In this document: piece after piece, positions 11,641 to 23,722 of the stretch
How positions within the stretch are numbered: the stretch's first letter is position 1
How the letters are laid out: the number at the start of each line of letters is the position of its first letter
NCBI GenBank assembly: GCA_024734495.1
Contig: JALMQS010000030.1
Coordinates: forward strand, 9,960,378 to 10,024,377
Direction: 5' to 3'
Source: Forficula auricularia
Taxonomy: Eukaryota > Arthropoda > Insecta > Dermaptera > Forficulidae
Length of the DNA stretch: 64,000 nt
The notes under the pieces: model-generated
Databases searched by the model: none
Seen by the model: only the letters and a program-made list of their open reading frames with translations
What the model was told of the DNA's origin: nothing
Program-made: the position numbers and the translations under genes

Positions 11641-14600
11641 ATGAAGGCAGAATATCTTTGTGTATTGCTTCTCCTGGTACTCAACCGAACACAATCAGCA
11701 TTTTCAATTCGAAATCTAGAAGGTAAAATACATTAATATTATTTTTGTACATCTCAGAGTGAATTTGACTTACGAAATGATCTGTAACCAAATAAGTTTA
11801 ACTTTTTAAATCCAGCTCTTATCAATAAAAGTGATTTATCAAGTCGAAAGACGATTCATCTTTTTTAACTATAAAATAAATCTGATTTTTTGCGTTTGGG
11901 GTTGTAGTCGTGTATATGGTATTTATACTCATAGTTAAAGGATGGGCAAGTGCATGCGTAGAGCATGTGTCTTAAGTTTAAGTCCCTGGCGAAAATCAGA
12001 GGGGGCTAGATAAAAGAGAAGTAAATGCATTGCTCTTATGGGAGAATGGAAATTGTTTCCCAGATAACTTTCTGCCACTACATGTAAAATAAGTTGAATT
12101 CGTTAACTTAATTCGAAAATTTAAATTAGAGTTTTCTCTTATATTATAAGTAGGTACTTTAATACACGCAGAAGCTGGATATGCATAAAATAACACAGGA
12201 ATTTAATAAGAATTTTTATTCGGAAGCAGGAAGAACATTAATTGTATTGTTAATTCTTTAATAATTAATACAATGCTGGGCTCTAATATTAGGTGTTTTT
12301 TTTTATTTATAATTACAAATTGTTTTAATAGAAAGTTAGCAAGAGTGTGACAATGAAAAATAATTATTATTTTAAATGAATATTATAATTTAAAATCAAA
12401 TCATTATAATATGGACTGGGTAACTGGATCAATTCTAAATAATAAAAATGATTCAATATTTGAAAATCAGAAGAGATTTTTTAGGGGAATGAAATTGAAT
12501 TTTCAAATCGGCTCAAAATCCGATTTACATGACTATTAAATTTCAAATTGACTTGAAAAATATTTTGTTACCTAACGAAATAGTATAGCTTTTTTCATAA
12601 TCTGGCTCATATGGTCTTAAAAGTATTTTATAATGCTGTATAAGATTCTGTTAATTACACGAGATTAAGTTTATTGTGATGATTTAGGATTTACAAGGAT
12701 TTTCTCTAGTGGCTTGGGATAAGGCATTATAAAATGTCTATTTTTAACAATTTTTTAGAATTGGGAGACAAAAACAGTGAATATAAGACCCTTGTGGAGA
12801 GACATTGTTGTGGGTCCGTCTATATCGTCTGTCACAACATGTAGCTTAAATGTGGTAAGTATATAGAGTTTGATAATTCACAGATACCTAGTTCAATTGT
12901 TTTTTTCTCTATTTTCACTGTTTTTCAGCCTAAAACGAATATTTACGATAATTTACATGTTTGAAGCCATTTTCGAAATTGTCAACCCCTGTGATTCGAT
13001 GAGTAACAGCTGATTAGAAGAATTTTGCTCCTTATCAGAAAGAAAACATTGGGGGGGGGGTGCGAATGGTTACAGTATATAATTATATATAAGAATTGCT
13101 CATTTAAGACAATAAATTTAAAAAGTAGACCATTTAGGAATTTCTCTGGTAAAACTAAACAACGTTTTATGAAATTATAATCGGTTTAATATAAAGGGGA
13201 CTGTCCCCTATGAATGTAAAAAAATTTATCGAAATCTGAATCATCAGCCAAATATATTATTTTGTTATTCAAAAAATTATTTGGACAATTCATTGGGCTT
13301 CAATTCTTATACACGTATTTAAAAATATTCTTTTAACTCGAAAACCATAGATTTTAGAGATTTCATCCATCTAAGAATTTTTGTTAGAAATTTAATATAG
13401 TTTAATTCATTATAATAATTTGTTCTTTATTTTACCAAATAATTTTTATCTCTGAAACGACTTGACCGATTGAGTTGAAGTTGAGTGCAGTGGCGACTCC
13501 AGACTTTAATTTTGGGTAGTCATGTACCTGGGGGATTCTCGCCCCCCTCCCGCGAAGAATTTTAAAATTATGGACTTCAAAAATAATTTTTAGAGGCTTC
13601 TTAGAGGTTTTAGATAAAGGGTGCCCCTTAGTATGAAGGTGAAAATTTTTATTGAAATCCGAGTCATCAACCAAATTCCATATTTTTTGATTCAAAAAAT
13701 AATCTAGCCAATTCATTGGGCTTGAATTCTTATATTGAAAAATATTTGAATTTCCATAACTCGTAAAGTATTGATTTTAGACATTTCACATATATATTAA
13801 CTGGAAATAAAACTTTAATAAACACAATTATCATTGGAGTAGTTAGGGTGTAAAACTAGTTGGGCAGCCGGCCCAGCTGATTAGGTAATACGATTATAGA
13901 TCAACTAACTTTTTAGTAGAATTAACAAATTTTGAAAGTATTTAATGAGAAATACATAAGTGATGCCACGTAATAATGGAGTTTTGATTTTTCTAGAGGG
14001 CATTTTCCCCTTTGCCCCCCCCCTAACTACGCCCATGATAATAGGTATCCCTGTCCTTTTTACCCTTTTGATTTGATCAAAATTGATGATTTGATCAAAA
14101 ATTTAAATATATTTAAAAAATAATAATAGTTTTGAAAATAAATTGAAAATGCAAATAATTATAGAATAGGTATTAAACAGTAAATGAATTATATATTACT
14201 TGTCAAAATTGTTCACTTAACCAAAAATAATATTGACAGTTGAAAGATTTCCAAAAGCTATTATCGGCCATCTTGTTCGTTTGCTTTTACCCCCCAGAGA
14301 GGCGCTGGAGTTTTTCCTCGAAAAAAAAATATTTTCTTACAGGCCACAGCTGTGATATCTATAAAAACACTATATATAAAAACACTCGTGTCTTTGAATG
14401 GTATGTTGTGTGGAAATTTCAAAGAAATCGGTGAAAAACTTTCGGAGATCCTTCAACGTATCACTTAAGCGTATCAGTACATTTTTATTTATATAGATTA
14501 TCTTAAAAAACCGCATTTTCCAATTAAAAACTTAAAAAATATACGTGCTTGGCTCTTTATTGAAACCTTATTAAATTTAAAAAAAAAAAGTAGACTCTTC

Positions 14601-17600
14601 CTATTGAGGAAAATTTTTCTATTTTTAGAGCATTTTGACATAGAAACGTATTTTTATATTGTTCTATGTTATAATATTAATCGGCTTGATTTCATAATGT
14701 TCGATAAGACGCCATAAGTAAGTAGGTAATTGGTTATATGTCCGGTGAGCCAGAGCTACTCCAGGTCCTGTTAGGCCTCTAGAGTGGACGTCTTGAATGA
14801 ACTCACCGCGATACGGTTGACGGAAACTCTTCCAAGTCGACAACGGGCACGCCCTATTAGTTCCACATGAATATCTTTACATATAGCATACTCAATCAAC
14901 ACAAATAGAGAAAATATATGATCACATCCGCTTATTTTTCTACAGACATTTTTAAACGCCTTTCCATCCAAGAATCTCTTTCCTCGTTAAAACAATTGAC
15001 CTTTCTAATATATATTTTAAATTATAATCACAAATTGTAAAAATGGGATTTAGTACTCTTCCTGTGAAAGCGGAAATCAATAGCACAAATCACAACTGGG
15101 CTGAGCAACTTAAAAATACTTCACTGTTATAGGAGATAAATGCGTATACTATATACCAGGAAAATAATTTCAACAAAGATCAACGTGTAAAATTAAAATA
15201 AATTGGCACGTTCTGATTTGGACATCCACTTGACTTTACCATACACCTTGGCCCCTCTCTTATATTTAATATTTAATAAAATTATTTACAATCATGTAGG
15301 GGGTGGTAGTTTTTTCATTTTAGACTACTGGGAGCCCGCTGATTATGTATACAAAATTTGGTTGAGTTTGGTTCAAGGACATATATTTTTATTTTTTGAC
15401 CCTACACCCCCCCCCCCCTCCATTTTGGGCGGTTAGTTTTTGCATATTTAGGCCCGGTTGTATGTCGCAAAGTAAATGCTTTTTACCACTAACCAAGGTA
15501 GGCACTTTCATTGCCTGTCATCTGATTGGCCATCCCAGTGCCTCCATTTACCATCTACCATTTGTTAGTGGTAAAAAGCATTTACTTTGCGACATACAAC
15601 CGGCCCTCCAGTGGCTGTCATCTGATTGGCCATCACAGTGGCTCCATTTACCATCTACCTTGGTTAGTGGTAAAAAGCATTTACTTTGCGACATACAACC
15701 GGGCCTTAGACTTCTAGGGGCCCACTGATTATGTATTCAAAATTTGATTGAGTTTGCTCAAATGGCCTAGATTTTTATTTTTTTACCCCTCCCTCCCTTA
15801 ATTTTGGCCCAAGAAAAAAATATTTTCGTTATTATAGGTTTATTTTATAGTATATTTCATTTTTCTTGTTTTTTTTACTTTGAAAATATTATAATTTTAA
15901 TTTTTAACCCCTCCCCTTAATTTTGGGTCGATATGCACCAAAATCTAATCAGCTTTTAATCTCAATGCACCAAAACTAGGTAATTTGGTTTTGATATTCA
16001 CACTAGTTTTTGAGCTAGTTCGTCCACAAAATTTGGTAACGCACAGACTAATAGACTAAGTAACTAGCAAACATTTTGACAAAACAGTTTTTTTTTTGTT
16101 TTTTGTTTTATTTATTTATTGTCGCCGGGAACAAAGCCCATTTAGACAGCACATCAGTAAAGTGTTAGTAGTGTTAGTGAGAGAGCCGAGTTTTAGCCAG
16201 TCGAAATTTTATATGCTAGCCAGGCTCGAACCCGGGTCTCCCGCTTGAACATCGTCATCAACGATGCTTGAAGCGGGGTCAGCGCCTTAGCCAGCTCGGA
16301 CAACCCGACTCCCGACAAAACAGTTATTATCTGGAAAAATATAATTTTTTCGATGTTCACTTATTAGAGCTTTTTAGTAGACCGAAATGTCATGATTTCG
16401 CCCAATTTTTTTAATCAAAATAGCTCGAGCCGTATTTGAGATATTTCGAAAAAAAGAAGCAAAAAAACACTTTTTTCATGCATGATTACATTATTTGACC
16501 ATACCCTGTATGGTAAAGTAAAAATATGTTTTAATTGAAGTTACTATATCCTCGACTTATTTAATAAATTGGTGATGTTGGACTTGGCGGCACATTAGAT
16601 TTCACTACTTTTTCTGGCAAACGATATTTATTACTCGAACTTGGTCTTTTTTTTTACAAAAGTGTTTTTTTCCTGGGATTTCACTTCTTTTTGTAAGCTA
16701 GATGCGAATTTAGTCTGCAAGCTTCTTTGCCCTTTTACGTATATTAAGAGCTGATGAATAAAAAGCTTCCGGTTTTCAATATTTTTCACTTATTAGTGGC
16801 TCAAATTCTACCACCCTGACAAATATTATGTGAATTTTATGTACAACTTGACCCACTTCATTTTAGTTCCCGAAAAAGAGAAAGCTTCAGTTTTTCACTT
16901 TATTACTACCCTAAACTGTACCACCTTGCCAATATCTAAGTGAACATAGCCTTTAAGCTCAACTCTCTTAATTTTAGGCCCTGTATTTCGGATGGATAGG
17001 TTTGGCATTGTTGGGGAGTTTTCCTAGAGGGGGGGGGGGGCAGCCGGTCAGCTGAATAGCCACCACAGTTTCAATTTTGGTAATCCGATTAGAGACTTTT
17101 TAGTAGAATTGGCAAATTTTGAAAGTAGCTAAATAATTTAATGAGAAATATATAAGTGATGCCTAGTGTTAATTGAGTTTAGATTTTTCTAGGGGAGAGG
17201 GGCAATGAGTTTTGTAGAGGGCACTGCCCCCCTTCCCCCCCCTAACAACTCCCATGGTGGTTAGCCTATCATCAGGAGTTTTACAGAGACTATAGATAAA
17301 GATAGATGTATTGATTTTTTTTAATTTAATTCACTTTAAAATGAGGGAGTGAGAAGGCCACAAATTGGCAATTTTTAAGTGTCCTGTCTGCATTCAAAAG
17401 TAATTTAACTTAAAATTATGAAAAAATCCACAATTCATCAATCAATCCCAACTTATTAACGACTAACAATAACGAATTTGATTATCTCAACTATTTTGGA
17501 AGATATGAATTACGAAACCCTCCATATGCGAGTCCCATTAGCACTTAACCGGCTTATTTCCGAGAATTGAAAGCCCAAAATTTTGAAAACTAGATTTTAT

Positions 17601-17925
17601 TTTTCTAAATTTTACTTATATGAATATGTTTATTGATTTTAATTTATTAATTTTGACTAAGAGGCTTAAATCGCCGGGTCATTTATAGCTAATAGAATAT
17701 CAATTATATTCATAAAGGAATTCAATGAGGTTGTTCTCTGTTGATACAAATAAACATATGCATATATATATATATATATATATACTATAATTTATTAGTC
17801 AGGGGTTATAGTTTTGAAAGTGTGCCTTCATAATCAATCTCTAAAATATTTTTAATTAAAAAGAGTGATGATATGATGAAGGTCAAACCTTCCAAACTAT
17901 ATTCTCTAACAAATAAATAAATAAA

Positions 17926-17959
<34 letters not shown>

Positions 17960-20213
17960 TTAAATATGCACATATATGTTTATTTGCATCAAGCAGAGGA
18001 CAACCTAATTGATTTCTCCTTATGAATCAGAAACTCATCTATTCTCAGGAAAATAAAATATTTTCAATTAATTATATTGGTAATATTTCTAGATGGTCAA
18101 GAGCGTTGTACCGGTCGTCTTGAAGCCTCGTTGGAATCTCTGAAAAAAAGGCAAAATTCCGGACGGGTGTCTTCCACTTCTCAAGAGTATACAGGTTCCC
18201 TTCTTGATCTGGCTGGATATTCTCTACATCAGCCGATGCGGAGTGCCCCATATGATATGTACGTCACATCCATGAGGGTTCGAGTTCCGGAGCGAACCGG
18301 ATGGTATCGAATTGAACAATGCTACTACGACAACAGAAATCGCTCCATCGAAGCAAGAATACTCTTCCGTGATCTCAGCATTTCAGGTCAGGTGGGTTGT
18401 CACGATCAATCAAAAAGATCAATCACTCAGTAAATTTTTTATCTGTATACTTATATGGCTGATTCTCAAAAAAAATCGAAAAATGACTTCGATAATTTGA
18501 TGGTCATTTTTTTAATTATTATGGAATTTCTTTTGTAAATTTGATAGTACATGGGCTAACTCTCTAATTGTCACAACGGTGAGGGAATGATTCGTTTTTT
18601 AAGGACGAATTTAAAAATATATTTTTTTACTTTTCCGTTTGTATACACATTTATGTACAGTTAGTACTATTATATATGAATAAATAATAAGATAACAGAC
18701 AGTATAAGAAGCTTTTCGAATTAGATCTCTTGGAATCTATATGAATTTGGCGGTTGGGATTCAGTGAGGGAATGATTTTTAGGGCATTTACTTGAACATA
18801 ATTTTTTTATTTATGATAAAAAAGTTAAATCTCTTTTATAATTTGGTACGCCAAGGGATGTAGTTTCATAAAAAATTCTTTGTTACAATAACTTAGAATC
18901 CCATTTCACAGGAATCAGCAAGGACATCAATTTCAATTTTTTTTTGAGAATCAGCCATATACATATACACAGGAATTATTTGATGGATTATAGTGGTGTT
19001 TCATAAAGTGGAAATAAATTTAAAAAATTAAATAAAAATCTTTTAAATTATTTTGGAGATTTTTTTATTTATCTCTATACATATTTCGGGCTATGGAGTC
19101 GAGAGTGTCAGATAATGTAGGATCGCCTATCAGTCTGATAGCTCGCCTCTGAATTGCTTCTAAGGTATTAATAGAATACTTGGAGGCCCCTCTCCACAAA
19201 TGCGAGTTGTATGATTTTCATGGAAATGAAATTTTATTTTCCTATCAAAATCGAAAATCTATTCATAAAATTTTCTCCTTGACGAAGGGTGCAAAAATAT
19301 TTTTTTTTTTAAGTAAAGAAGCATTCGTGTTGTTTATCCATGACTTCTAGAGTCTGGAACTCACTTCCTGCTTCTATCCTTCCTCCTTTAACCATCAGTC
19401 GTTCAAAATCCGCATCGACGGGCACTTTGAACTAACACCAAACTCGTGAAAATGTTTACTTTTCTCCTTCTTTTACCTCGATATCTTGATCTATAGGGAT
19501 TGCACTTATTTTGTTTATACTTTATATCCTGCTTAAATTAAAAAAAAAATTGTAAAACTTATTTTCTTTGACTCAAAATAACATTAAACGCAAAAATCAG
19601 TATAAATCTCTACGTTGAATTTTTTTTGCGAAAACAAGATTTGAATTGCTTCATCTAGAAACTCTCCGTTTCTATTTGTTTTAACTAAATGAAATACAAC
19701 ACATAAATAAATAATTGATTATTTGAATATATCGACTCCTAAAGGGATAATTATTAATTATGCAAATTATTTTAGGTGCGCCTTTATGAAGATGGAGCCA
19801 TCGAGAGAGACCCCCTTCTGCCGGAAATTGCCGAAACGTGTACGATGACATTTCGGCTTCGACGTGCAAGCCTAAATTTGAATGCAGCACCGAAACGGCC
19901 AGTTCGGCAACCCTTGGAGGTCGCTACCTCGGCGAATTTTACCGAGCCGCATTTCTTCAGTGTCTATGCTTATGGTTGTCGACCACCGCGATCCCGAGCG
20001 GAGCATCGAATGGACGTACTCACAAACGACAGCCAAAAGAAGCAATTTCCAGGCGACATTTCCAGTGATAATGAATTTAGCCAGGAAATGGAGGATGTGT
20101 TTTTACGTGGTATCAAGTCTTTAATTAAATTGCATATGGAAAAACAGCTGAAAGGAGCGCTGAGAGACACACTAATGCAACACCTGGGCTATACAATTTC
20201 ATATGGAAGATAG
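11641..20213 (+). CDS. Secreted protein of unknown function, three exons
   Basis: The coding exons are 11641-11722, 18093-18391 and 19776-20213. All have GT donors and AG acceptors, and the phases match (1, then 0), giving 272 aa. The start opens a clear signal peptide (MKAEYLCVLLLLVLN..). A sperm- or hormone-like role cannot be told from sequence. The middle part contains APYDMYVTSMRVRVPE, GWYRIEQCYYDN, then ARILFRDLSISGQVRLYEDG spanning the exon 2/3 junction, and CTMTFRLRRASLNL. Alternating hydrophobic beta-strand patterns of this kind occur in insect JHBP/takeout-type lipid-binding proteins, but no diagnostic motif was found. Codons are less AT-biased than the surroundings, as expected of a host gene. 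A candidate poly(A) signal AATAAA lies at 20608. Both introns carry repeats. I do not recognise the family. The exon structure is well supported; an additional small exon in the 6.4-kb first intron cannot be excluded. Confidence 0.75.
11723..13485. other. Intron 1, 5' part, AT-rich
   Basis: No extra exon could be supported. A stretch at 12758-12856 is bounded by AG and GT, but it breaks the open frame between exons 1 and 2. Confidence 0.4.
13490..14032. repeat. Repeat shared with 17005-17262
   Basis: The left end reads CAGTGGCGACTCC and the right end is a C-rich tract followed by CTAACTACGCCCATG. The segment 13858-14030 (GGGCAGCCGGCCCAGCTGA.. to ..ACTACGCCCATG) matches 17040-17258 with scattered changes and indels. 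The CAGTGGCG start suggests a hAT-type MITE, but no target duplication was confirmed. Confidence 0.55.
14036..14740. other. Intronic AT-rich DNA with interspersed-repeat debris
   Basis: The segment 14260-14500 (..GAAAAACTTTCGGAGATCC.. ending in TTTTTATTTATATAG) looks like a non-coding interspersed element. No exon was seen. Confidence 0.4.
14745..14990 (-). pseudogene. Non-LTR reverse-transcriptase fragment
   Basis: On the minus strand one frame reads CDHIFSLFVLIEYAICKDIH. After a shift it continues as VDLEEFPSTVSR, which resembles RT motif A of the form VDLEKAFDTVSR. The fragment has a frameshift and no catalytic YXDD box. It lies inside intron 1 of the secreted-protein gene. Confidence 0.6.
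15451..15705. mobile_element. Harbinger-like fold-back MITE, copy 1
   Basis: The ends are inverted: GGCCCGGTTGTATGTCGCAA and its complement at the right. The insertion is flanked by TTA at 15448-15450 and 15706-15708, a 3-bp target duplication typical of PIF/Harbinger elements. This copy carries an extra internal unit and is longer than its relatives at 23522, 27049 and 29505. Confidence 0.8.
16088..16313 (-). mobile_element. tRNA-derived SINE with target-site duplication
   Basis: The minus strand starts near 16313 with a tRNA-like head: an A-box-like TGGCTAAGGCGCTG, then a B box GGTTCGAGCC. It ends at 16088 in an A-rich tail with AACAAAAAAAAAA. The flanks are GACAAAACAG at 16078-16087 and 16314-16323, a 10-bp target duplication. 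The head looks like a long-variable-arm (Leu/Ser-type) tRNA. The SINE is inserted into R1 copy B. Confidence 0.85.
17005..17262. repeat. Repeat shared with 13858-14030
   Basis: A G-rich run near 17028-17040 is followed by GCAGCCGGTCAGCTGAATAG and then the same AT-rich body as the 13.9-kb copy. It ends in a C-rich tract and AACAACTCCCATGG. Confidence 0.55.
17263..18092. other. Intron 1, 3' part, with TA microsatellites
   Basis: TA dinucleotide tracts lie at about 17760-17786 and 17930-17956. No exon was seen before the acceptor at 18091-18092. The trace at 17266-17278 of a reverse CTGATGA word is not followed by the rest of the hammerhead-like motif. Confidence 0.5.
18453..18960. mobile_element. 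Terminal-inverted-repeat element in intron 2
   Basis: ATATGGCTGATTCTCAAAAA at the left is mirrored by TTTTTGAGAATCAGCCATAT at the right, over about 510 bases. There is no transposase, so it is a MITE-like unit. The family is not recognised. Confidence 0.65.
19078..19208 (-). pseudogene. Non-LTR retrotransposon C-terminal fragment
   Basis: The minus strand reads NSHLWRGASKYSINTLEAIQ followed by RRAIRLIGDPTLSDTLDSIA. This is the same region as the fragment at 7195-7445 but from a different copy. It is truncated on both sides. Confidence 0.75.
19316..19440 (+). pseudogene. Non-LTR retrotransposon extreme C-terminal fragment
   Basis: The plus strand contains SRVWNSLPASI and, in a shifted frame, FNHQSFKIRIDGHF. 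This is the usual end of CR1/Jockey-like ORF2 proteins (RLWNSLP.., then ..FK..). It is opposed in orientation to the neighbouring fragment at 19078. Confidence 0.6.
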
Positions 20214-20636
20214 AGAGAGTGTTCAATGAACTGAACCATTTATGAGAATATAGTCTGATCTATTAGAATTGATAAGAAATTAAAATTTGAATTTCTTTAT
20301 TAAACAACGAGACAAATTACTCTTTCGTCTATGGAAAAACAAAGTGAAGAGTCCAAAGACAATAGATATTTTAAGAAATAATCATAGATTGTATCTAATA
20401 TAAGTATTTATTTTTTAGAAAGCTTATATTTCCGAGAATTATAAAATCAAATTACAAAGTTTGTCCTTTGCCGTGAGTTGTTATGGATAATTTTGGTTTA
20501 CATGTCATTTCCTCGTGATTCGAAGCCAAAGCTGTGGGACCTTCAAGACGAACACTTTCATGTTGCACCAACGCCACAATCTCTACTAATTACTTTCATG
20601 TTTCATTAATAAAAATAGTTATTCGATTTTGAATTT
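20214..20636 (+). other. 3' region of secreted-protein gene
   Basis: No open frame was seen. AATAAA at 20608-20613 is a candidate polyadenylation signal. Confidence 0.45.
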
Positions 20637-21272
20637 TACTTTACCACACAGGTATGGTCATGGTATTGTAATTGTACATGAAAAAGTGTTTTTTTTTGTT
20701 TTGTTTTTTTCGAAATATCTCAAAAACGGCTGAAATTAATTTGTTTAAAAAAATTAAGCTGAAAACCATGGCGTTTTGCTCTACAAAAGCCCTACGAGTG
20801 AACATCGAAAAAATTATATTTTACGAGATTCTATGATTTTGTCAAAATGTCTGTTAGCATGTTAGTACATTACCAAATTTTTGTGTACGCTCTAGCTTCT
20901 AGCTCAAAAACTAGTATGAATATCAAAATGAAATTTCACATATAGATTTTTTATAATAAAATAAAAATAATAAAATAAAAAAGACATTTTTTTTTTGGGG
21001 GGGGGGTTCAAAAAAATAGAAAAATTAATATAAGTCTTAGACCCTTAGATCGATTTGTACGAAATTTCGAATATGTATCCTATACGAACTTATGAAAATA
21101 ACTCAATATGTGAAATTGGTAGTGACCCCCTCTTGGGGGAGGGGAATATTTTCAAACAAAAATCGGAGAAAGCTAATATTTTTAATAGAATAGTCTCATG
21201 GTCAAAGGAGATAGTATAATTAATAATGGGCCCGAAATTAAGAGGGGGGGGGCCACGTGGATGGTCAGTTTA
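20637..21272 (-). repeat. Interspersed repeat R1, copy C, reverse and degraded
   Basis: The reverse complement of the R1 3' half is recognisable from TTTACCACACAGGTATGGTC at the left. The right end keeps GGCCACGTGGATGGTCAG. Poly-G and poly-T tracts interrupt it. Confidence 0.6.
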
Positions 21273-21464
21273 TTTGAAATTCGAAACACTCCGCCATTTC
21301 TATTAATATTATATGCTAAAACTCTGTGTGTTTAAATTTCTAATCCTTAATCAGTGGAACTCTAGTGGTTGAGTTGTTGACCAAAAAAGAATTAAGTTTT
21401 TTTGATTATAAGACGATTCTTCCATGTTTTTTTTTTTATTTTTTTATTTACTTATCAATGTCAA

Positions 21465-21500
21465 CTCCTGAAGATGGGCTCATCGCCCGAAATATATGTT
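21465..21500 (+). ncRNA. Hammerhead-ribozyme-like motif, degraded
   Basis: CTC, CTGAAGA, a 4-bp GGGC/GCCC hairpin, then GAAATATATG. The downstream GAG of stem I is missing and the cleavage position is poor, so it is probably inactive. Confidence 0.35.
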
Positions 21501-21689
21501 AAATTTTGCCTATAAGCAATACCTATTTCTTTTTTTTTTAAACTTATCTAGTAATTTATTTTTAATTTTATCTGGGAGCACAGCATGCTAATCGAACTGC
21601 CACGGCAGTGCCCGAGCCAAGTTCCATTCGAGTGGGCGAGCAATGCCAGACTACTCTTTCAGCAGACATGTCAAAGAAAAGGCCCGAGG

Positions 21690-22482
21690 GCCATGACTGG
21701 CCCGCGAGAGAATTACTTATGGCCCGCGACATCAATCTGTTCTAGTCGTTTGCATGATCTAATTGCTGAATTTGATAGTCGTTTTGTAGATATTCGCAAG
21801 CTTAATAGGTACAACTTTCCTCTTTTTAATATTTGCTTTCGATGTTGGTAAACAGATTTAGACTTGATAAGGCTCTAAGCTATTTAAGATATGGAGCCCT
21901 TTATAAGTCCAGATATTACAATTATGTAACATGTCAGTGCCAAATATGATTTTCGGATACCTAGAGGGTTAAACTGAAATACAATTAAGAAGAATATAGA
22001 TAGTGAAATAATAAATCTTTAACTTAAAATCGTTTTTATTCATAACAAACTTAAAAATGCAAACTCTGGTAAAAATAAACAAAAATTATTTTAAAAGGCA
22101 AAATTTATAAAGGGTGATTATTATTATTCTGGACGTCCGGAATTGGGTCAAATAATGCTGCAGTATATTTAAGTATATATGACAATTGCTCAGTCGGACA
22201 ATTTTTTTGGGGGACCCCCGAGAAAGTGGGGGCCCTAAGCTATAGCTTATGTAGCTTATACGTAAATCCTGTACTGTTGGTAAAGGACTGACTTTCTTGC
22301 AAATGGAATTAACAGATTTGCAGTGTAATAATGATTTAAAAAGCAAGTTCAATGAATTTGGCATTTTATACAAAAAGTATTTCAAAAATCAAAATCCCCA
22401 TCCGAACTTAAGGAACCATGCTCCCCGCATTGTATGCATGTTTAGAAGTTCATATGTTAGCCCAGTAAATGTAGGCTAAAAA
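21690..22482 (+). pseudogene. hAT transposase fragments (GTF2IRD2-like)
   Basis: Two separated pieces on the plus strand match hAT C-terminal regions. Around 21757-21830 the frame reads LIAEFDSRFVDIRKLN. At 22297-22470 it reads MELTDLQCNNDLKSKF, later PNLRNHAPRIVCMFRSSYV. The second piece parallels the minus-strand hAT remnant at 55192-55380 (ELIDLQSSINLKYMF). The sequence between is stop-ridden. It is an old, truncated copy. Confidence 0.65.
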
Positions 22483-22983
22483 TGAGCAAATATCGAAAGA
22501 AATTAGAGACAAGCTGAATTTTTTATAGTTGTTAGGACCTAATTAGAGGAGTATTTCCTCAAAAGTTCCCGCTCCTCTCCCTTTTAAACATCCATTTTGC
22601 ATTATTTATTCTAAATTCATAAATTTTACACCATTTTATTTGTAAATATCTATTCTAAATTTTTTCTCTAAGCATTATACTTTCACGAGAATTGGCTAAA
22701 ATAGGAAAGGATTTCGCTTCACATTTGGATTTTTTTTTATTTTTAGGACACACTTTTATTTGGGGTAATATCACAAAACAATTTAAATAAAATTTGTAGC
22801 TTTCAACTTTCAAAATGATATATAATACATAAATCTATTGTCGGGAGCTCAGAGACAGGCCCAGACTGCAAGATTAGTGCGCGTCCGTCACGGCTATAGC
22901 CTGGTTTTAACGCGGGGCCACTCATTGCCTATTGTTTGTGTGAAACAAATAGTTATTCGAAGTGTGAAATTTTGTATTTGAAA

Positions 22984-23144
22984 GCAGAACCGCCAAATTT
23001 TGGTCTGATGCCTGGACAGATATGTGTATTGAGCAATGCCATATGCGCTCAATGAAATATGTCAGATGTTTGACGCATGCTAGAGACTTCACAGAAAGTA
23101 CACTTTTAAATAGATGGATTTTCAAATTGCTAGAAGAACCCTAA
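22984..23144 (+). pseudogene. Transposon-associated ORF fragment
   Basis: One frame reads WSDAWTDMCIEQCHMRSMKY, followed by a run of polar residues and a stop. The pattern DMCIEQ..MRSMK..GLT is familiar from a repeat-borne protein of unknown function in invertebrate genomes. The piece has no start and is only about 53 codons. Confidence 0.4.
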
Positions 23145-23521
23145 GCGAAACATCTGTTTCAGCCTTCCCTTCAATGGCACGTACTAATATGAAGACCTGA
23201 TTATGCTGGAGAACTTATTGCAACATTTGAACTCGTACAGGCATTTAGAAAACTTGTTATTTAGAAATAACATAAATAAATATTTATTTTTGAAATTCCA
23301 GTTTTCTCAGTTACCTCCTAAAGATTTATTCTTGCTGATTTATCTGAACCAAAAATGATAAATATTAAGTCAAAATGAACCTAAAGATATCGTCCCTGAA
23401 CACCCCTACATTAACCGAATTGCATATTATTCTCTAATTCATAAATAAGGGTCGAGTTAATTTGCAAAAAATTCTAATAAAACGCCTGTTTGTAGAATGG
23501 AGGTTCTTTTCTGGGGACTTA

Positions 23522-23719
23522 GGGCCGGTTGTATGTCGCAAAGTAAATGCTTTTTACCACTAACCAAGGGTAGATGGTAAATGGAGGGTCTGGGATGGCC
23601 AATCAGATGACAAGAACTTTCAGTGCCTGTCATCTGATTGGCCATTCCAGTCCCTCCATTTACCATCTACCCTTGGTTAGTGGTAAAAGCATTTACTTTT
23701 GCGACATACAACCGGCACC
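23522..23719. mobile_element. Harbinger-like fold-back MITE, copy 2
   Basis: GGGCCGGTTGTATGTCGCAA at the left is mirrored at the right, with TTA on both sides (23519-23521 and 23720-23722). Nearly the whole 198-bp unit is self-complementary. Confidence 0.85.
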
Positions 23720-23722
23720 TTA

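Larger units (their letters stand above)
15198..16525 (+). repeat. Interspersed repeat R1, copy B, with two nested insertions
   Basis: The same landmarks as copy A are present: ..TTGACTTTACCATACACC.. at the start and ..CATACCCTGTATGGTAAAGT.. at the end. It is interrupted by a Harbinger-type MITE (15451-15705) and by a SINE (16088-16313), so it is older than both. Confidence 0.75.

Noticed and set aside
12758..12856. Possible extra exon between AG and GT in intron 1 of the secreted-protein gene
   Set aside because: It contains in-frame stops in the phase required by exon 1.
15396..15728. Overlapping frames of 60-110 codons
   Set aside because: They lie across a Harbinger-type MITE inserted in R1; both are non-coding repeats.
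17257..17285. Reverse CTGATGA with PLE-like flank
   Set aside because: The second core is missing; at most a relic of a terminal repeat.
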